Shown here: positions 1 through 7,155 of the stretch, piece by piece
Layout of the letters: each line of letters begins with the position of its first letter
How positions within the stretch are numbered: position 1 is the stretch's first letter
Assembly: GCF_011045165.1 (NCBI RefSeq)
Contig: NZ_JAAKZI010000005.1
Location: 62,001 to 126,000, forward strand
Reading direction: 5' to 3'
DNA: 64,000 nt
From: Arthrobacter silviterrae
GTDB lineage: Bacteria; Actinomycetota; Actinomycetes; Actinomycetales; Micrococcaceae
Notes under the pieces: generated by a model
Seen by the model: only the letters and a program-made list of their open reading frames with translations
Told to the model about the DNA's origin: nothing
Database searches by the model: none
Position numbers and translations under genes: made by a program

Positions 1-236
1 GCCTGGCCGGCAGCCACACGGCCTTGCGGCAGGAAGATCGCGGTAAGCAGGCCTGCGGACAGGGCCACCGCCGTCGTAATTCCCATGCCTCGGATGGTGG
101 GCGTCTGGTGCGAGGACCTGGCGTTGGGTACGTCAAGGACGCCTGCACGGACCAGGAGGGGCCGGGCCGCCAGGGGCAGGACCAGTGCCAGCACCAGTGC
201 CACGGCACCAACCGTGAGCGCAGCGCCGGGCATCAT
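1..236 (-). CDS. Glycosyltransferase family 4 (MraY/WecA-like), N-terminal part, cut by window edge
   Basis: Only the first 78 or so codons are present; the gene runs off the left edge. The translation begins MMPGAALTVGAVALVLALVL, a hydrophobic first helix, followed by DVPNARSSHQTPTIRGMG at about residues 36-53. That matches the cytoplasmic loop (D-x-PNxRS-H-x-x-P-x-RG-G) shared by polyprenyl-phosphate N-acetylhexosamine-1-phosphate transferases. Such enzymes start lipid-linked synthesis of surface polymers in the membrane. The ATG at 236-234 overlaps the TGA of the preceding dehydratase (235-233), so translation is probably coupled. Family assignment is good; substrate is unknown. Confidence 0.75.
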   Translation of the reverse strand, partial: MMPGAALTVGAVALVLALVLPLAARPLLVRAGVLDVPNARSSHQTPTIRGMGITTAVALSAGLLTAIFLPQGRVAAGQ

Positions 237-2167
237 CGCGCTTCCGCCGCTATGTCGCCGTCGGACTCGTCAATGCTGGGCAGCTCCGGGCCGGACTCGT
301 CGCGGCAGCGCTGCAGCCACAGTTCCAGGCTCAGCTCGGCGGGGTCCAGGGGGCGTGCGTGCGTGTGTGAAATCTTCGGGTGGCCGTCAGGGTCCTTGAT
401 TTCGTCGTCGCCCGTGAGCTGTTCGTGGAGCTTCTCGGAGGGGCGAAGGCCGGTGATCTTGATCTCAACCTTTTTGCCCGACATGGCGATCATGCGCTCG
501 GCCACGTCCATGATGCGCACGGGATCGCCCATGTCCAGAATCAGCACGTCGCCGCCGTGGCCGATGGCGCCGGCCTGGATGACCAGCTGGCATGCCTCCG
601 GGATGGTCATGAAGAAGCGGGTGACGTCCGGGTGGGTGACCGTGACGGGGCCGCCATTGTTGATCTGGTCGGTGAACAGCGGGAGCATGGAGCCGCGGCT
701 GCCGATGACATTGCCAAAACGGACGGAAACGTAGCGCTTGCCCGTTTCGCCCGCCATCCAGGACGTGATCTTCTCCGCCGCGCGCTTGGAGTGCCCCAGG
801 GCCGTGGTTGGGCTCGCCGCCTTGTCGGTGGAGACATTGACAAAGGTCTCCACGCCCACGCTGCGGGCTGCGGCCAGCACGTTGAGGGAGCCCAGCACAT
901 TGGTCTGCCAGCCTTCCTTGGGGAACATCTGCAGCAGCGGCGCGTGCTTGAGTGCGGCCGCATGGAACACCACCTCTGGGCGGCGCCTGGCAAATATGCC
1001 CATGAGCGTCTCGGCGTCGCGGATGTCAGCCAGCACGGTGGTGTCGTCATTGAGCAGGCCGTGGCCCAGGATGGAAAACTGCGTGTGTTGCAGGCCTGTT
1101 TCGTCGCGGTCCAGCATGATCAGCTCGGCCGGGTCGAAACCGTGCAGCTGGCGGCAGAGCTCGGAGCCGATGGAGCCGCCTGCACCCGTGACCAGGACGC
1201 GCTTGCCGGTGACGTAGCTGGCGATCTGTTCCACCTTGATGTCCACCGGGCGGCGGCCGATCAAGTCTTCCACGTCAATTTCGCGGAAGTCGGTGAGGCC
1301 ACCCTTGTTGTCCCGGTTGGTGTCGGGAGTGAGCATTTCCTGCAGAGGGGGCAGCACCAGGACCTTGATGCCCAGGCCGGAGACACTGTCCGAGATCTCC
1401 CGGATGCGTTTGGCCTCCAGGTGTGCGATGGCCAGCACCACCACCGTGGACTTGGTGCGGCGGATAATTTCCGGCAGTTCGTCCCCGCGCCCCAGCACGC
1501 CCACCGAGCTCAGCCGCAGGTGCTTCTTGGTGGTGTCGTCATCGATGAGCCCCACGGGCACGTACGGGGATTCCGGGTCCTGGATCATGCGCGTCACGAG
1601 GGAGTTGCCCAGGAACCCGGCTCCGTAGATGAGGGTCTTTTGGGCCTGCTCCCCAAACGTGGGCTTACCCTCTACGTAAAGGCGCTTGAGGTAGCGGACG
1701 GCCGCCATCAGCAGGGCGGCAAACGGGAAGGCAATGGCGCTGACGGAGCGGGCAATGTGGATTTCCTGGACGGTCAGGAACAGGAACACGCTGGTCACTG
1801 CGGCCACAATCAAGGTGGCGGCAATGAGCACCCTCGCCTCCTGGATGCTGCCGAAGGTGTAGCGCCCCCGGTAAAGGGCCAGCGACCAGCCCGCAATGAG
1901 CTGGGTGGCAATGGCCACGCCGATCAGCAGGACCAGGCCGCCCACGTTGATGAGCCGGACGTCCAGCTCATACCGCAGCAGGACGGCCAGCAGCAGTGCC
2001 ACGGTCCAGGCCAGTGAGTCCAGGATGCCTTGGGCCCACAGCCACAGTGGCGGCTTTCCCTCGCCGCCTGCCGGGGTGGTGCCGGAGTGGCCTCTTGCCG
2101 AGTTGCTCGTCGTGTTCAACGTGATTCGTAGTCCGTTTTCTGCCCGGTGGTGTGTGGCATTGTGCAT
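233..2167 (-). CDS. Polysaccharide biosynthesis nucleotide-sugar 4,6-dehydratase/epimerase (CapD/PglF type)
   Basis: A 644-residue membrane-bound enzyme of the CapD/FlaA1/PglF family. Four hydrophobic helices lie in residues about 40-160. A first nucleotide-binding segment (YGAGFLGNSL, about 181-190) is followed by the catalytic short-chain dehydrogenase domain with VTGAGGSIGSELCRQL at about 326-341. Relatives convert UDP-GlcNAc or similar nucleotide sugars to 4-keto-6-deoxy sugars for surface glycans. In the catalytic segment STDKAASPTTALGHSKR (about 446-462), the position usually Tyr, or Met in PglF-type dehydratases, is Leu, with the Lys retained. It sits head-to-tail with the lipid-linked sugar transferase and diverges from two glycosyltransferases. 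The exact substrate cannot be read from sequence, and the start is the first ATG without a clear ribosome binding site. Confidence 0.88.
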   Translation of the reverse strand: MHNATHHRAENGLRITLNTTSNSARGHSGTTPAGGEGKPPLWLWAQGILDSLAWTVALLLAVLLRYELDVRLINVGGLVLLIGVAIATQLIAGWSLALYRGRYTFGSIQEARVLIAATLIVAAVTSVFLFLTVQEIHIARSVSAIAFPFAALLMAAVRYLKRLYVEGKPTFGEQAQKTLIYGAGFLGNSLVTRMIQDPESPYVPVGLIDDDTTKKHLRLSSVGVLGRGDELPEIIRRTKSTVVVLAIAHLEAKRIREISDSVSGLGIKVLVLPPLQEMLTPDTNRDNKGGLTDFREIDVEDLIGRRPVDIKVEQIASYVTGKRVLVTGAGGSIGSELCRQLHGFDPAELIMLDRDETGLQHTQFSILGHGLLNDDTTVLADIRDAETLMGIFARRRPEVVFHAAALKHAPLLQMFPKEGWQTNVLGSLNVLAAARSVGVETFVNVSTDKAASPTTALGHSKRAAEKITSWMAGETGKRYVSVRFGNVIGSRGSMLPLFTDQINNGGPVTVTHPDVTRFFMTIPEACQLVIQAGAIGHGGDVLILDMGDPVRIMDVAERMIAMSGKKVEIKITGLRPSEKLHEQLTGDDEIKDPDGHPKISHTHARPLDPAELSLELWLQRCRDESGPELPSIDESDGDIAAEAR

Positions 2168-2314
2168 GGCGCGCGCTGTGCGGCCAGCGACTCAACAGTC
2201 CAATAGGTGGGGCTGTACTAAAGTGGAAGCTATTAAAGATAGTAATCGCTCCGCCGAATACCCAAGCGTTTAGCCGTGCCGCGCCGTGCCCTGTGCGGCC
2301 GAGAGGAACCCATC
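2168..2314. promoter_or_regulatory. Divergent intergenic region of the polysaccharide genes
   Basis: This 147-bp gap separates the minus-strand dehydratase from the plus-strand glycosyltransferases. It holds an AT-rich pocket at about 2216-2264 (TATTAAAGATAGTAAT around 2231-2246) that stands out from its GC-rich surroundings. Promoters for both directions probably lie here, but I cannot place -35/-10 pairs confidently. Confidence 0.4.
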
Positions 2315-3214
2315 TTGCAAGATACCGTGGCCGTTGCCGCGCTCACCTTTGACCGGCCGGACGACGTCCGTACCTTGCTGGGGGCCTTGTCGCAGCAAAC
2401 CCACGCCCTGCACGCCATTGCCCTGGTGGATGCCGGGACTTCGCCGGTGGCGGACATTGCCGCCGCATCGGGCGTCCCCGTGGACTATGTGAGGTCCCTG
2501 GCCAACCTGGGCGGAGCCGGCGGATTTTCGCTGGCGATCCTCAAGGCGATTGCTTCCGGCGCCGAGTGGGTCTGGATCATGGACGACGACGCCCATCCCG
2601 AGGACCCCAATTGCCTGGCCACACTCCTCGAAGCCGCCAAAAGCCGCGGCCAGGACGTGGTGGTGCCCCTCATCGTGGCCCCGGGCGAACCCCGCAAGCT
2701 GTCCTTTCCCTTCCGTCTCGACGGGCACCTGACCCATGAGCGTTCCGTGGTGGAACCGCTGGGCTTCATTGCCGACGTCGGACAGTTTTTCAACGGCGCC
2801 CTGATCCGCACCGATGTGTTCTTCAAGGTGGGGCTGCCGGACCTGCGCCTTTTCATTCGGGGCGACGAAGTCGATTTCATGCTGCGGCTGCGGCAGGCGA
2901 AGGTCAAGTTCGGCACCGTCACGTCCGTTGCCCTGACCCACCCGGCGGGCTGGGGCGAAGTGAAGGAGGTCATGGGCGACCGCTTTCACGTGCTGGTCCC
3001 GGAGACCCCGTTCAAACGCTTTTACTACTACCGCAACCGCGGCTACCTCACCCGCAGGCACCGCCGCCTGCGCTCCTTTGTCGCCGACGCCGTCGGCTAC
3101 CCCCTCTTTTTCCTCAGGGACGGCGACTTCAAGGGTCTGGCCAAATGGGCTTCGGCCTATGGTGCGGGCCTGCGGGGAGCAAAATTCGGGCCGGTCAAGG
3201 ACCAAAAGTTTTGA
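2315..3214 (+). CDS. Glycosyltransferase family 2 protein
   Basis: A GT2-type (GT-A fold) glycosyltransferase of 299 residues. I chose the TTG at 2315 because GAGAGG lies about 8 nt upstream and the family fold (VAVAALTFDRPDDV) starts right after it; an upstream ATG at 2276 adds 13 unconserved residues. Seen: nucleotide-sugar binding start, NLGGAGGF loop, metal-binding WIMDDDAHPEDP, and the acceptor-side GDEVDFMLRL. The pattern resembles actinobacterial galactofuranosyl/rhamnosyl transferases (GlfT1-like), which extend lipid-linked surface polysaccharides in the cytoplasm. Its TGA overlaps the TTG start of a second GT2 gene, so the two are co-translated. The sugar transferred is an open question. 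Confidence 0.85.
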   Translation: MQDTVAVAALTFDRPDDVRTLLGALSQQTHALHAIALVDAGTSPVADIAAASGVPVDYVRSLANLGGAGGFSLAILKAIASGAEWVWIMDDDAHPEDPNCLATLLEAAKSRGQDVVVPLIVAPGEPRKLSFPFRLDGHLTHERSVVEPLGFIADVGQFFNGALIRTDVFFKVGLPDLRLFIRGDEVDFMLRLRQAKVKFGTVTSVALTHPAGWGEVKEVMGDRFHVLVPETPFKRFYYYRNRGYLTRRHRRLRSFVADAVGYPLFFLRDGDFKGLAKWASAYGAGLRGAKFGPVKDQKF

Positions 3215-4182
3215 GCGGCAACCGGCGGGAGAACTTTTACATCGTCATCACCACGTTCAACCGGCAGGACTACCTGGCACAGTTGTTCGACTCCATTGCG
3301 GCGCTTGACCCGGCGCCCGACGGCGTAGTGGTGGTGGACAATGCCAGCACGGACGGCACGGCCGCCGTCATCGACAAGGCCGCCGCACAGCTGGCGGCGC
3401 TCGGCACCCCCATTCCGCTGGTGGTGCACCGCCTCGCCGAAAACGCCGGAGGCGCCGGCGGCTTTTCAGCAGGCGTGGACCGCGCCCTGGCAGAGGGTGC
3501 ACAGTGGCTGTGGCTAATGGACGACGACGTCACCACGGTTCCCGGGGCCATCGCCGCCTTTGGTCCGTGGATGGACAAATACGACGCGATGGTGGGCCGG
3601 CGCTACAACTCCGCCGGGCAGCCATTTTTCTGGCAGCACAATTTCAGCGATTTCCTCGGGTTCCCGCTTCCCGTTCCGGGGGACGTGTTCAAAAATTCAA
3701 ATGAATTCGCCACCAATGTGGGCTGCTTCGAAGGCATGCTGCTGCACGCCGACGCCGTGGCGGAGGTTGGCCTGCCCGATCCGCGCTTCTTCCTGAACTG
3801 GGATGACGCCATCTACGGTTGGCTCATTTCGCTCCAGCGCCCCGTGATATACGTCAATGCCTTTGTACTGCAGAAAACCCGCGAACAGCGCACCATTGAC
3901 CTGGGCATCAGGCACCTCAATGATTCCTCCGACCTGAGCCGCTTTTACATGATGCGCAACCGGGGGCTGGTGGCCCAGTACCTGCGCGCGAAGGGGAAGT
4001 ACAACCCGGCGGGCTTTGCGTTGGGCACAGCGCTGACGGCCGGCAAGGAGCTGCTGCGCCTGGCCGCCGTCGAGAAAACCCTGCGTGGCAGCGGCAAGCT
4101 GCTCAAGGGCTGGCGCGAATCCCGGCGCATCATGGCTGATGCAGCCTGGCAGCCCATGCCCCCATTGGACCGGACCCGCTAG
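3211..4182 (+). CDS. Glycosyltransferase family 2 protein (GlfT1-like)
   Basis: A 323-residue GT2 enzyme. The TTG at 3211 overlaps the previous stop (TTGA) and has AAGGA about 9 nt upstream, so it is preferred over the ATG at 3145, which would lie deep in the neighbour. The N-terminus FYIVITTFNRQDYL begins the GT-A fold. VVVDNASTDGT, ENAGGAGGFSAGV and WLWLMDDDVTT follow in the usual order, and FFLNWDDAIYGWLI is the likely acceptor/catalytic-base segment. It is a paralog-type partner of the preceding gene, and both probably act in the same surface-glycan assembly. Related proteins include galactofuranosyltransferases of Actinobacteria; the donor sugar is inferred only. Confidence 0.86.
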   Translation: MSGNRRENFYIVITTFNRQDYLAQLFDSIAALDPAPDGVVVVDNASTDGTAAVIDKAAAQLAALGTPIPLVVHRLAENAGGAGGFSAGVDRALAEGAQWLWLMDDDVTTVPGAIAAFGPWMDKYDAMVGRRYNSAGQPFFWQHNFSDFLGFPLPVPGDVFKNSNEFATNVGCFEGMLLHADAVAEVGLPDPRFFLNWDDAIYGWLISLQRPVIYVNAFVLQKTREQRTIDLGIRHLNDSSDLSRFYMMRNRGLVAQYLRAKGKYNPAGFALGTALTAGKELLRLAAVEKTLRGSGKLLKGWRESRRIMADAAWQPMPPLDRTR

Positions 4183-4189
4183 GGCAGGC

Positions 4190-5023
4190 TCAGGGCTGGC
4201 TTTCCGCGGGGGCCGACTGGTCCTTGGCGGCGGGTTCAGGCTCCGCCGTCTCCGGCTCCGCCACGGGGGTCTCCGCAGGCTCCGCCGTCTCCGGCTCCGC
4301 CGCCGTCTCTGGCTCCGCCGCCGTCTCCGGCTCCGCCGCCGGTTCCCACATCTCCGGCTCGGGGTCGTTGCCCAGGGCGCTGGGGACCATGCGCTGGATG
4401 GCCGCCAGGCTGATGGCGCCCTCGCGCACCACCCGCAGGCGCAGGCCCGTGGCGTCTACAATGGTGGACGGCACGGGCTCCGTGCCCTCAAGCGGACGGA
4501 AGCCGCCCTCCAGGTAGACCTCCACCGACTCGGCCAGCTGTTCGCGGGCTTCCGACGCCGTTTGCGCAGCCGGCTGGCCCGTGCGGTTGGCGCTGGAGAC
4601 CGCCAACGGCCCCGTGGCGGTCAGCAGGTCAAGGGCAAGCTGGTCGTCCGGCACGCGCAGGGCCACGGTGCCAACGGTCTCGCCCAGGTCCCAGGTGAGT
4701 GAGGGCTGGGCGTGGAAGATGATGGTCAACGGGCCGGGCCAGTACTTCTCGGCCAGCTTCCGGGCGTCGTCCGGAATGTCCGTGGCCAGCCCTTCCATGG
4801 TCCCGATGCGTGGGATCAACACTGGCGGGGGCATGTTGCGGCCCCGCCCCTTTGCTGCCAGCAGGGTGGCCACGGCCTGCGGCGAGAAGGCGTCAGCCGC
4901 AATGCCGTACACCGTGTCGGTGGGCATGACGATGACCTGCTTGGCGGCAATGGCCTTCTGCGCATGGGCCAGGCCCTCGACGCGCTGGTCATCGTTGGTG
5001 CAGTTATAGGAAGTGGTAGTCAC
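4190..5023 (-). CDS. tsaC: L-threonylcarbamoyladenylate synthase (Sua5/YrdC family) with repetitive acidic tail
   Basis: Makes threonylcarbamoyl-AMP from threonine, bicarbonate and ATP, the first step of the t6A37 modification of ANN-decoding tRNAs. The YrdC domain covers about residues 15-215, with PTDTVYGIAADAF at 34-46 and SSANRTGQPA at 143-152. There is no Sua5 C-terminal domain. Instead, residues about 219-277 are a low-complexity acidic tail built on AEPET repeats, absent from typical TsaC. Start is GTG at 5023; the Shine-Dalgarno sequence is weak. It lies downstream of prmC in the prfA-prmC-tsaC order common in Gram-positive bacteria. It converges with the glycosyltransferase pair 7 bp away. 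Confidence 0.93.
   Translation of the reverse strand: MTTTSYNCTNDDQRVEGLAHAQKAIAAKQVIVMPTDTVYGIAADAFSPQAVATLLAAKGRGRNMPPPVLIPRIGTMEGLATDIPDDARKLAEKYWPGPLTIIFHAQPSLTWDLGETVGTVALRVPDDQLALDLLTATGPLAVSSANRTGQPAAQTASEAREQLAESVEVYLEGGFRPLEGTEPVPSTIVDATGLRLRVVREGAISLAAIQRMVPSALGNDPEPEMWEPAAEPETAAEPETAAEPETAEPAETPVAEPETAEPEPAAKDQSAPAESQP
4236..4342. repeat. Tandem 15-18 bp repeats encoding the AEPET tail of TsaC
   Basis: On the plus strand the motif CCGTCTCCGGCTCCG recurs with spacings of about 15-21 bp between 4236 and 4342, interrupted once by a diverged stretch. In the minus-strand reading frame each copy encodes (A)AEPET. The copies are nearly identical in DNA as well as protein, which points to recent expansion by slippage. 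Confidence 0.75.
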
Positions 5024-5079
5024 GGCTTCATTCTTTCATCACGTCGTCATTGTTTCCTTACACTTTGCGGCGATTGGCC

Positions 5080-5964
5080 TTAGCGCCGCAGGCCGCTCGT
5101 GGCACGGTCCCTGCCCGTCAAGTCCTGGTGGGTGGTGACGGCTTCCCAATGGCCGCCCTCCTTGAACAGGGCCGCCATCTGCTCCGCCTGGACTTCGGCG
5201 TGCTCCATGACGAAGTACCCGCCCGGCCGGAGCAGCCTTGCCGCTGCGGCAATGGCTGCCGTGGGCATCTCCAGGCCGTCCGCTCCCCCGCCGTACAGGG
5301 CCATGTGCGGGTCATGCAGGCGCACCTCGACCTCCCGGGGGATGGCGCCGGCCGGGATGTAGGGCGGGTTGGAGACCACCACGTCCACGGTCCCGTCGAG
5401 TTCCGGAAAGGCAGTGCGCAGGTCCCCATGGACCAGTTCGACGCCGGTGCCCGCCAGGTTCCCTGCCGCCCACGGGTAGGCCTCATCGCTCAATTCGACG
5501 GCGTATACACGGCATCCAGGCACTTCGGCCGCGAGCGAGCCGGCTATGGCTCCGGAGCCCGTGCCGAGGTCGACGGCGGTGCTGATGCACTCTTTCCGCC
5601 CCTGTGTGAGCTTGAGCAGCACGTCAACGGCCAGCTGGACCACTGACTCGGTTTCTGGCCGGGGCACGAACACGCCCTTGCCGACCCGCAGTTCCAGGTG
5701 GCGGAAATATGCCACGCCAGTAATGTGCTGGAGCGGTTCGCGTGCGGCCCGGCGGTGCACCAGTTCTGCATAGCCTGCGGGCGCCCCGGCCGTGCCAAAG
5801 AGCATGGCCGCCAATTCCCCGCGCCCCACGCCGAGCAGGTGGGCGGCCAGCAGCTGTGCATCCACCGCGGGCGACGGAACGCCCGCGGCCGCAAGCTCCG
5901 CCGTCGCACTTTTAACGGCGTCAGCCAGCGAAAGGCGCGCGCCGTCCGGGGAGTTGCTACTCAC
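5080..5964 (-). CDS. prmC: Peptide chain release factor N5-glutamine methyltransferase
   Basis: Methylates the glutamine of the GGQ motif in release factors using S-adenosylmethionine. From the GTG at 5964 the protein has 294 residues: an N-terminal helical substrate-binding part, then the Rossmann methyltransferase with DLGTGSGA at about 132-139 and the signature NPPYIP at about 199-204. An alternative ATG at 5991 adds 9 residues encoded over the end of prfA; I prefer GTG because similarity to the family starts at [10 protein letters not shown]. The start overlaps the prfA stop (TAG at 5959-5957), which fits co-production with the substrate of the enzyme. Confidence 0.93.
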   Translation of the reverse strand: MSSNSPDGARLSLADAVKSATAELAAAGVPSPAVDAQLLAAHLLGVGRGELAAMLFGTAGAPAGYAELVHRRAAREPLQHITGVAYFRHLELRVGKGVFVPRPETESVVQLAVDVLLKLTQGRKECISTAVDLGTGSGAIAGSLAAEVPGCRVYAVELSDEAYPWAAGNLAGTGVELVHGDLRTAFPELDGTVDVVVSNPPYIPAGAIPREVEVRLHDPHMALYGGGADGLEMPTAAIAAAARLLRPGGYFVMEHAEVQAEQMAALFKEGGHWEAVTTHQDLTGRDRATSGLRR

Positions 5965-7030
5965 CCAGCGCGTCCAGGCGGTGCTGTTCATCCATTTCGA
6001 TGGCGGACTGCACCACGGCTTCCAGGTCCCCGTTCATGACCTGGTCGAGGTTGTACGCCTTGTAGCCCGTGCGGTGGTCCGCGATCCGGTTTTCCGGGTA
6101 GTTGTAGGTCCTGATCCGCTCCGAACGGTCCATGGTGCGGATCTGGGACTTGCGCACGGCCGAGTTTTCGGCGTCGATGATGGCCTGCTGGTGCGCCAGG
6201 ATGCGCGCCCTCAGCACGCGCATGCCGGCTTCGCGGTTTTGCAGCTGAGACTTCTCATTTTGCATGGCAACCACGATGCCCGTGGGCAGGTGGGTGATGC
6301 GGACGGCGGAGTCGGTGGTGTTCACGGACTGGCCGCCGGGACCGGAGGACCGGTAGACATCGATCTTGAGGTCGTTCGGACTGATGTCCACCTCTTCCGG
6401 CTCATCGACCTCCGGCAGCACCAGCACGCCGGCGGCCGATGTGTGGATGCGTCCCTGCGATTCCGTGGCCGGCACGCGTTGCACGCGGTGCACACCGCCC
6501 TCAAACTTCAGGCGCGCAAACACGCCCTCGGCCGGGTCGTTGGATCGGCCCTTCACGGCAATGGAAATGTCCTTGTAGCCGCCCAGGTCGGATTCCGTGG
6601 CGGAGATGATTTCCGTCTTCCAGCCCCTGTGCTCGGCGTAGCGCGTGTACATGCGGACCAGGTCCGCGGCAAACAGTGCTGCCTCGTCGCCGCCTTCACC
6701 GGCCTTCACTTCCAGGATCACGTCACGGGCGTCGTCCGGGTCGCGCGGGATCAGCAGGCGGCGCAGCTTTTCCTGCGCTGCCGCCAGCTGGCCCTCGAGC
6801 ACCGGGACTTCCGCCGCAAATTCCGGGTCTTCGGACGCCATTTCCCGGGCCGCCTCAAGATCGTCCGTCAGCGTCTCAACCTGGTGGTAGCCCTCCACGA
6901 CTCCGCTCAGCTCCGCATACCGGCGCCCCAGCTTCCGGGCCAGTGACTGGTCGGCATGCACGGCGGGGTCACTGAGCCGCATCTGCAACTCGGCGTGTTC
7001 ATCCAGCAAGCCGTGGATGGATTCAAACAT
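5957..7030 (-). CDS. prfA: Peptide chain release factor 1
   Basis: A 357-residue class I release factor that terminates translation at UAA and UAG. The codon-recognition tripeptide PAT lies at residues 187-189 and the catalytic GGQ at 232-234 within [17 protein letters not shown]. The N-terminal coiled helical domain covers about 1-100. Start is the ATG at 7030, preceded by GAGAGG at about 8 nt; an in-frame upstream ATG at 7057 is not supported. It lies downstream of rho and overlaps prmC. The length and all motifs are normal. Confidence 0.97.
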   Translation of the reverse strand: MFESIHGLLDEHAELQMRLSDPAVHADQSLARKLGRRYAELSGVVEGYHQVETLTDDLEAAREMASEDPEFAAEVPVLEGQLAAAQEKLRRLLIPRDPDDARDVILEVKAGEGGDEAALFAADLVRMYTRYAEHRGWKTEIISATESDLGGYKDISIAVKGRSNDPAEGVFARLKFEGGVHRVQRVPATESQGRIHTSAAGVLVLPEVDEPEEVDISPNDLKIDVYRSSGPGGQSVNTTDSAVRITHLPTGIVVAMQNEKSQLQNREAGMRVLRARILAHQQAIIDAENSAVRKSQIRTMDRSERIRTYNYPENRIADHRTGYKAYNLDQVMNGDLEAVVQSAIEMDEQHRLDALGE

Positions 7031-7109
7031 TTCAAAACCTCTCTCGACGTATGTCAAGTCTAATTACTTCTGCCGGCCGGCCGCGCCGCGCCCACCGGGG
7101 CAACGCGAA

Positions 7110-7145
7110 GGGGCGGGACCGGACATGTTTGTCCGGTCCCGCCCC
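7110..7145 (-). terminator. Strong perfect hairpin between rho and prfA
   Basis: A perfect 16-bp GC-rich stem (arms 7110-7125 and 7130-7145) with a TGTT loop starts 11 bp after the rho stop. In the rho direction there is no U-tract after it, as is common in high-GC Actinobacteria. It probably limits rho transcription entering prfA. No clear separate prfA promoter was recognised in the remaining 80 bp. Confidence 0.75.
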
Positions 7146-7155
7146 ATGTGCTGCG

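Noticed and set aside
380-2017. A 545-codon plus-strand frame antisense to the dehydratase gene.
   Set aside because: His/Gln/Gly-rich shadow typical of the opposite strand of a GC-rich gene, with no family resemblance and no ribosome binding site.
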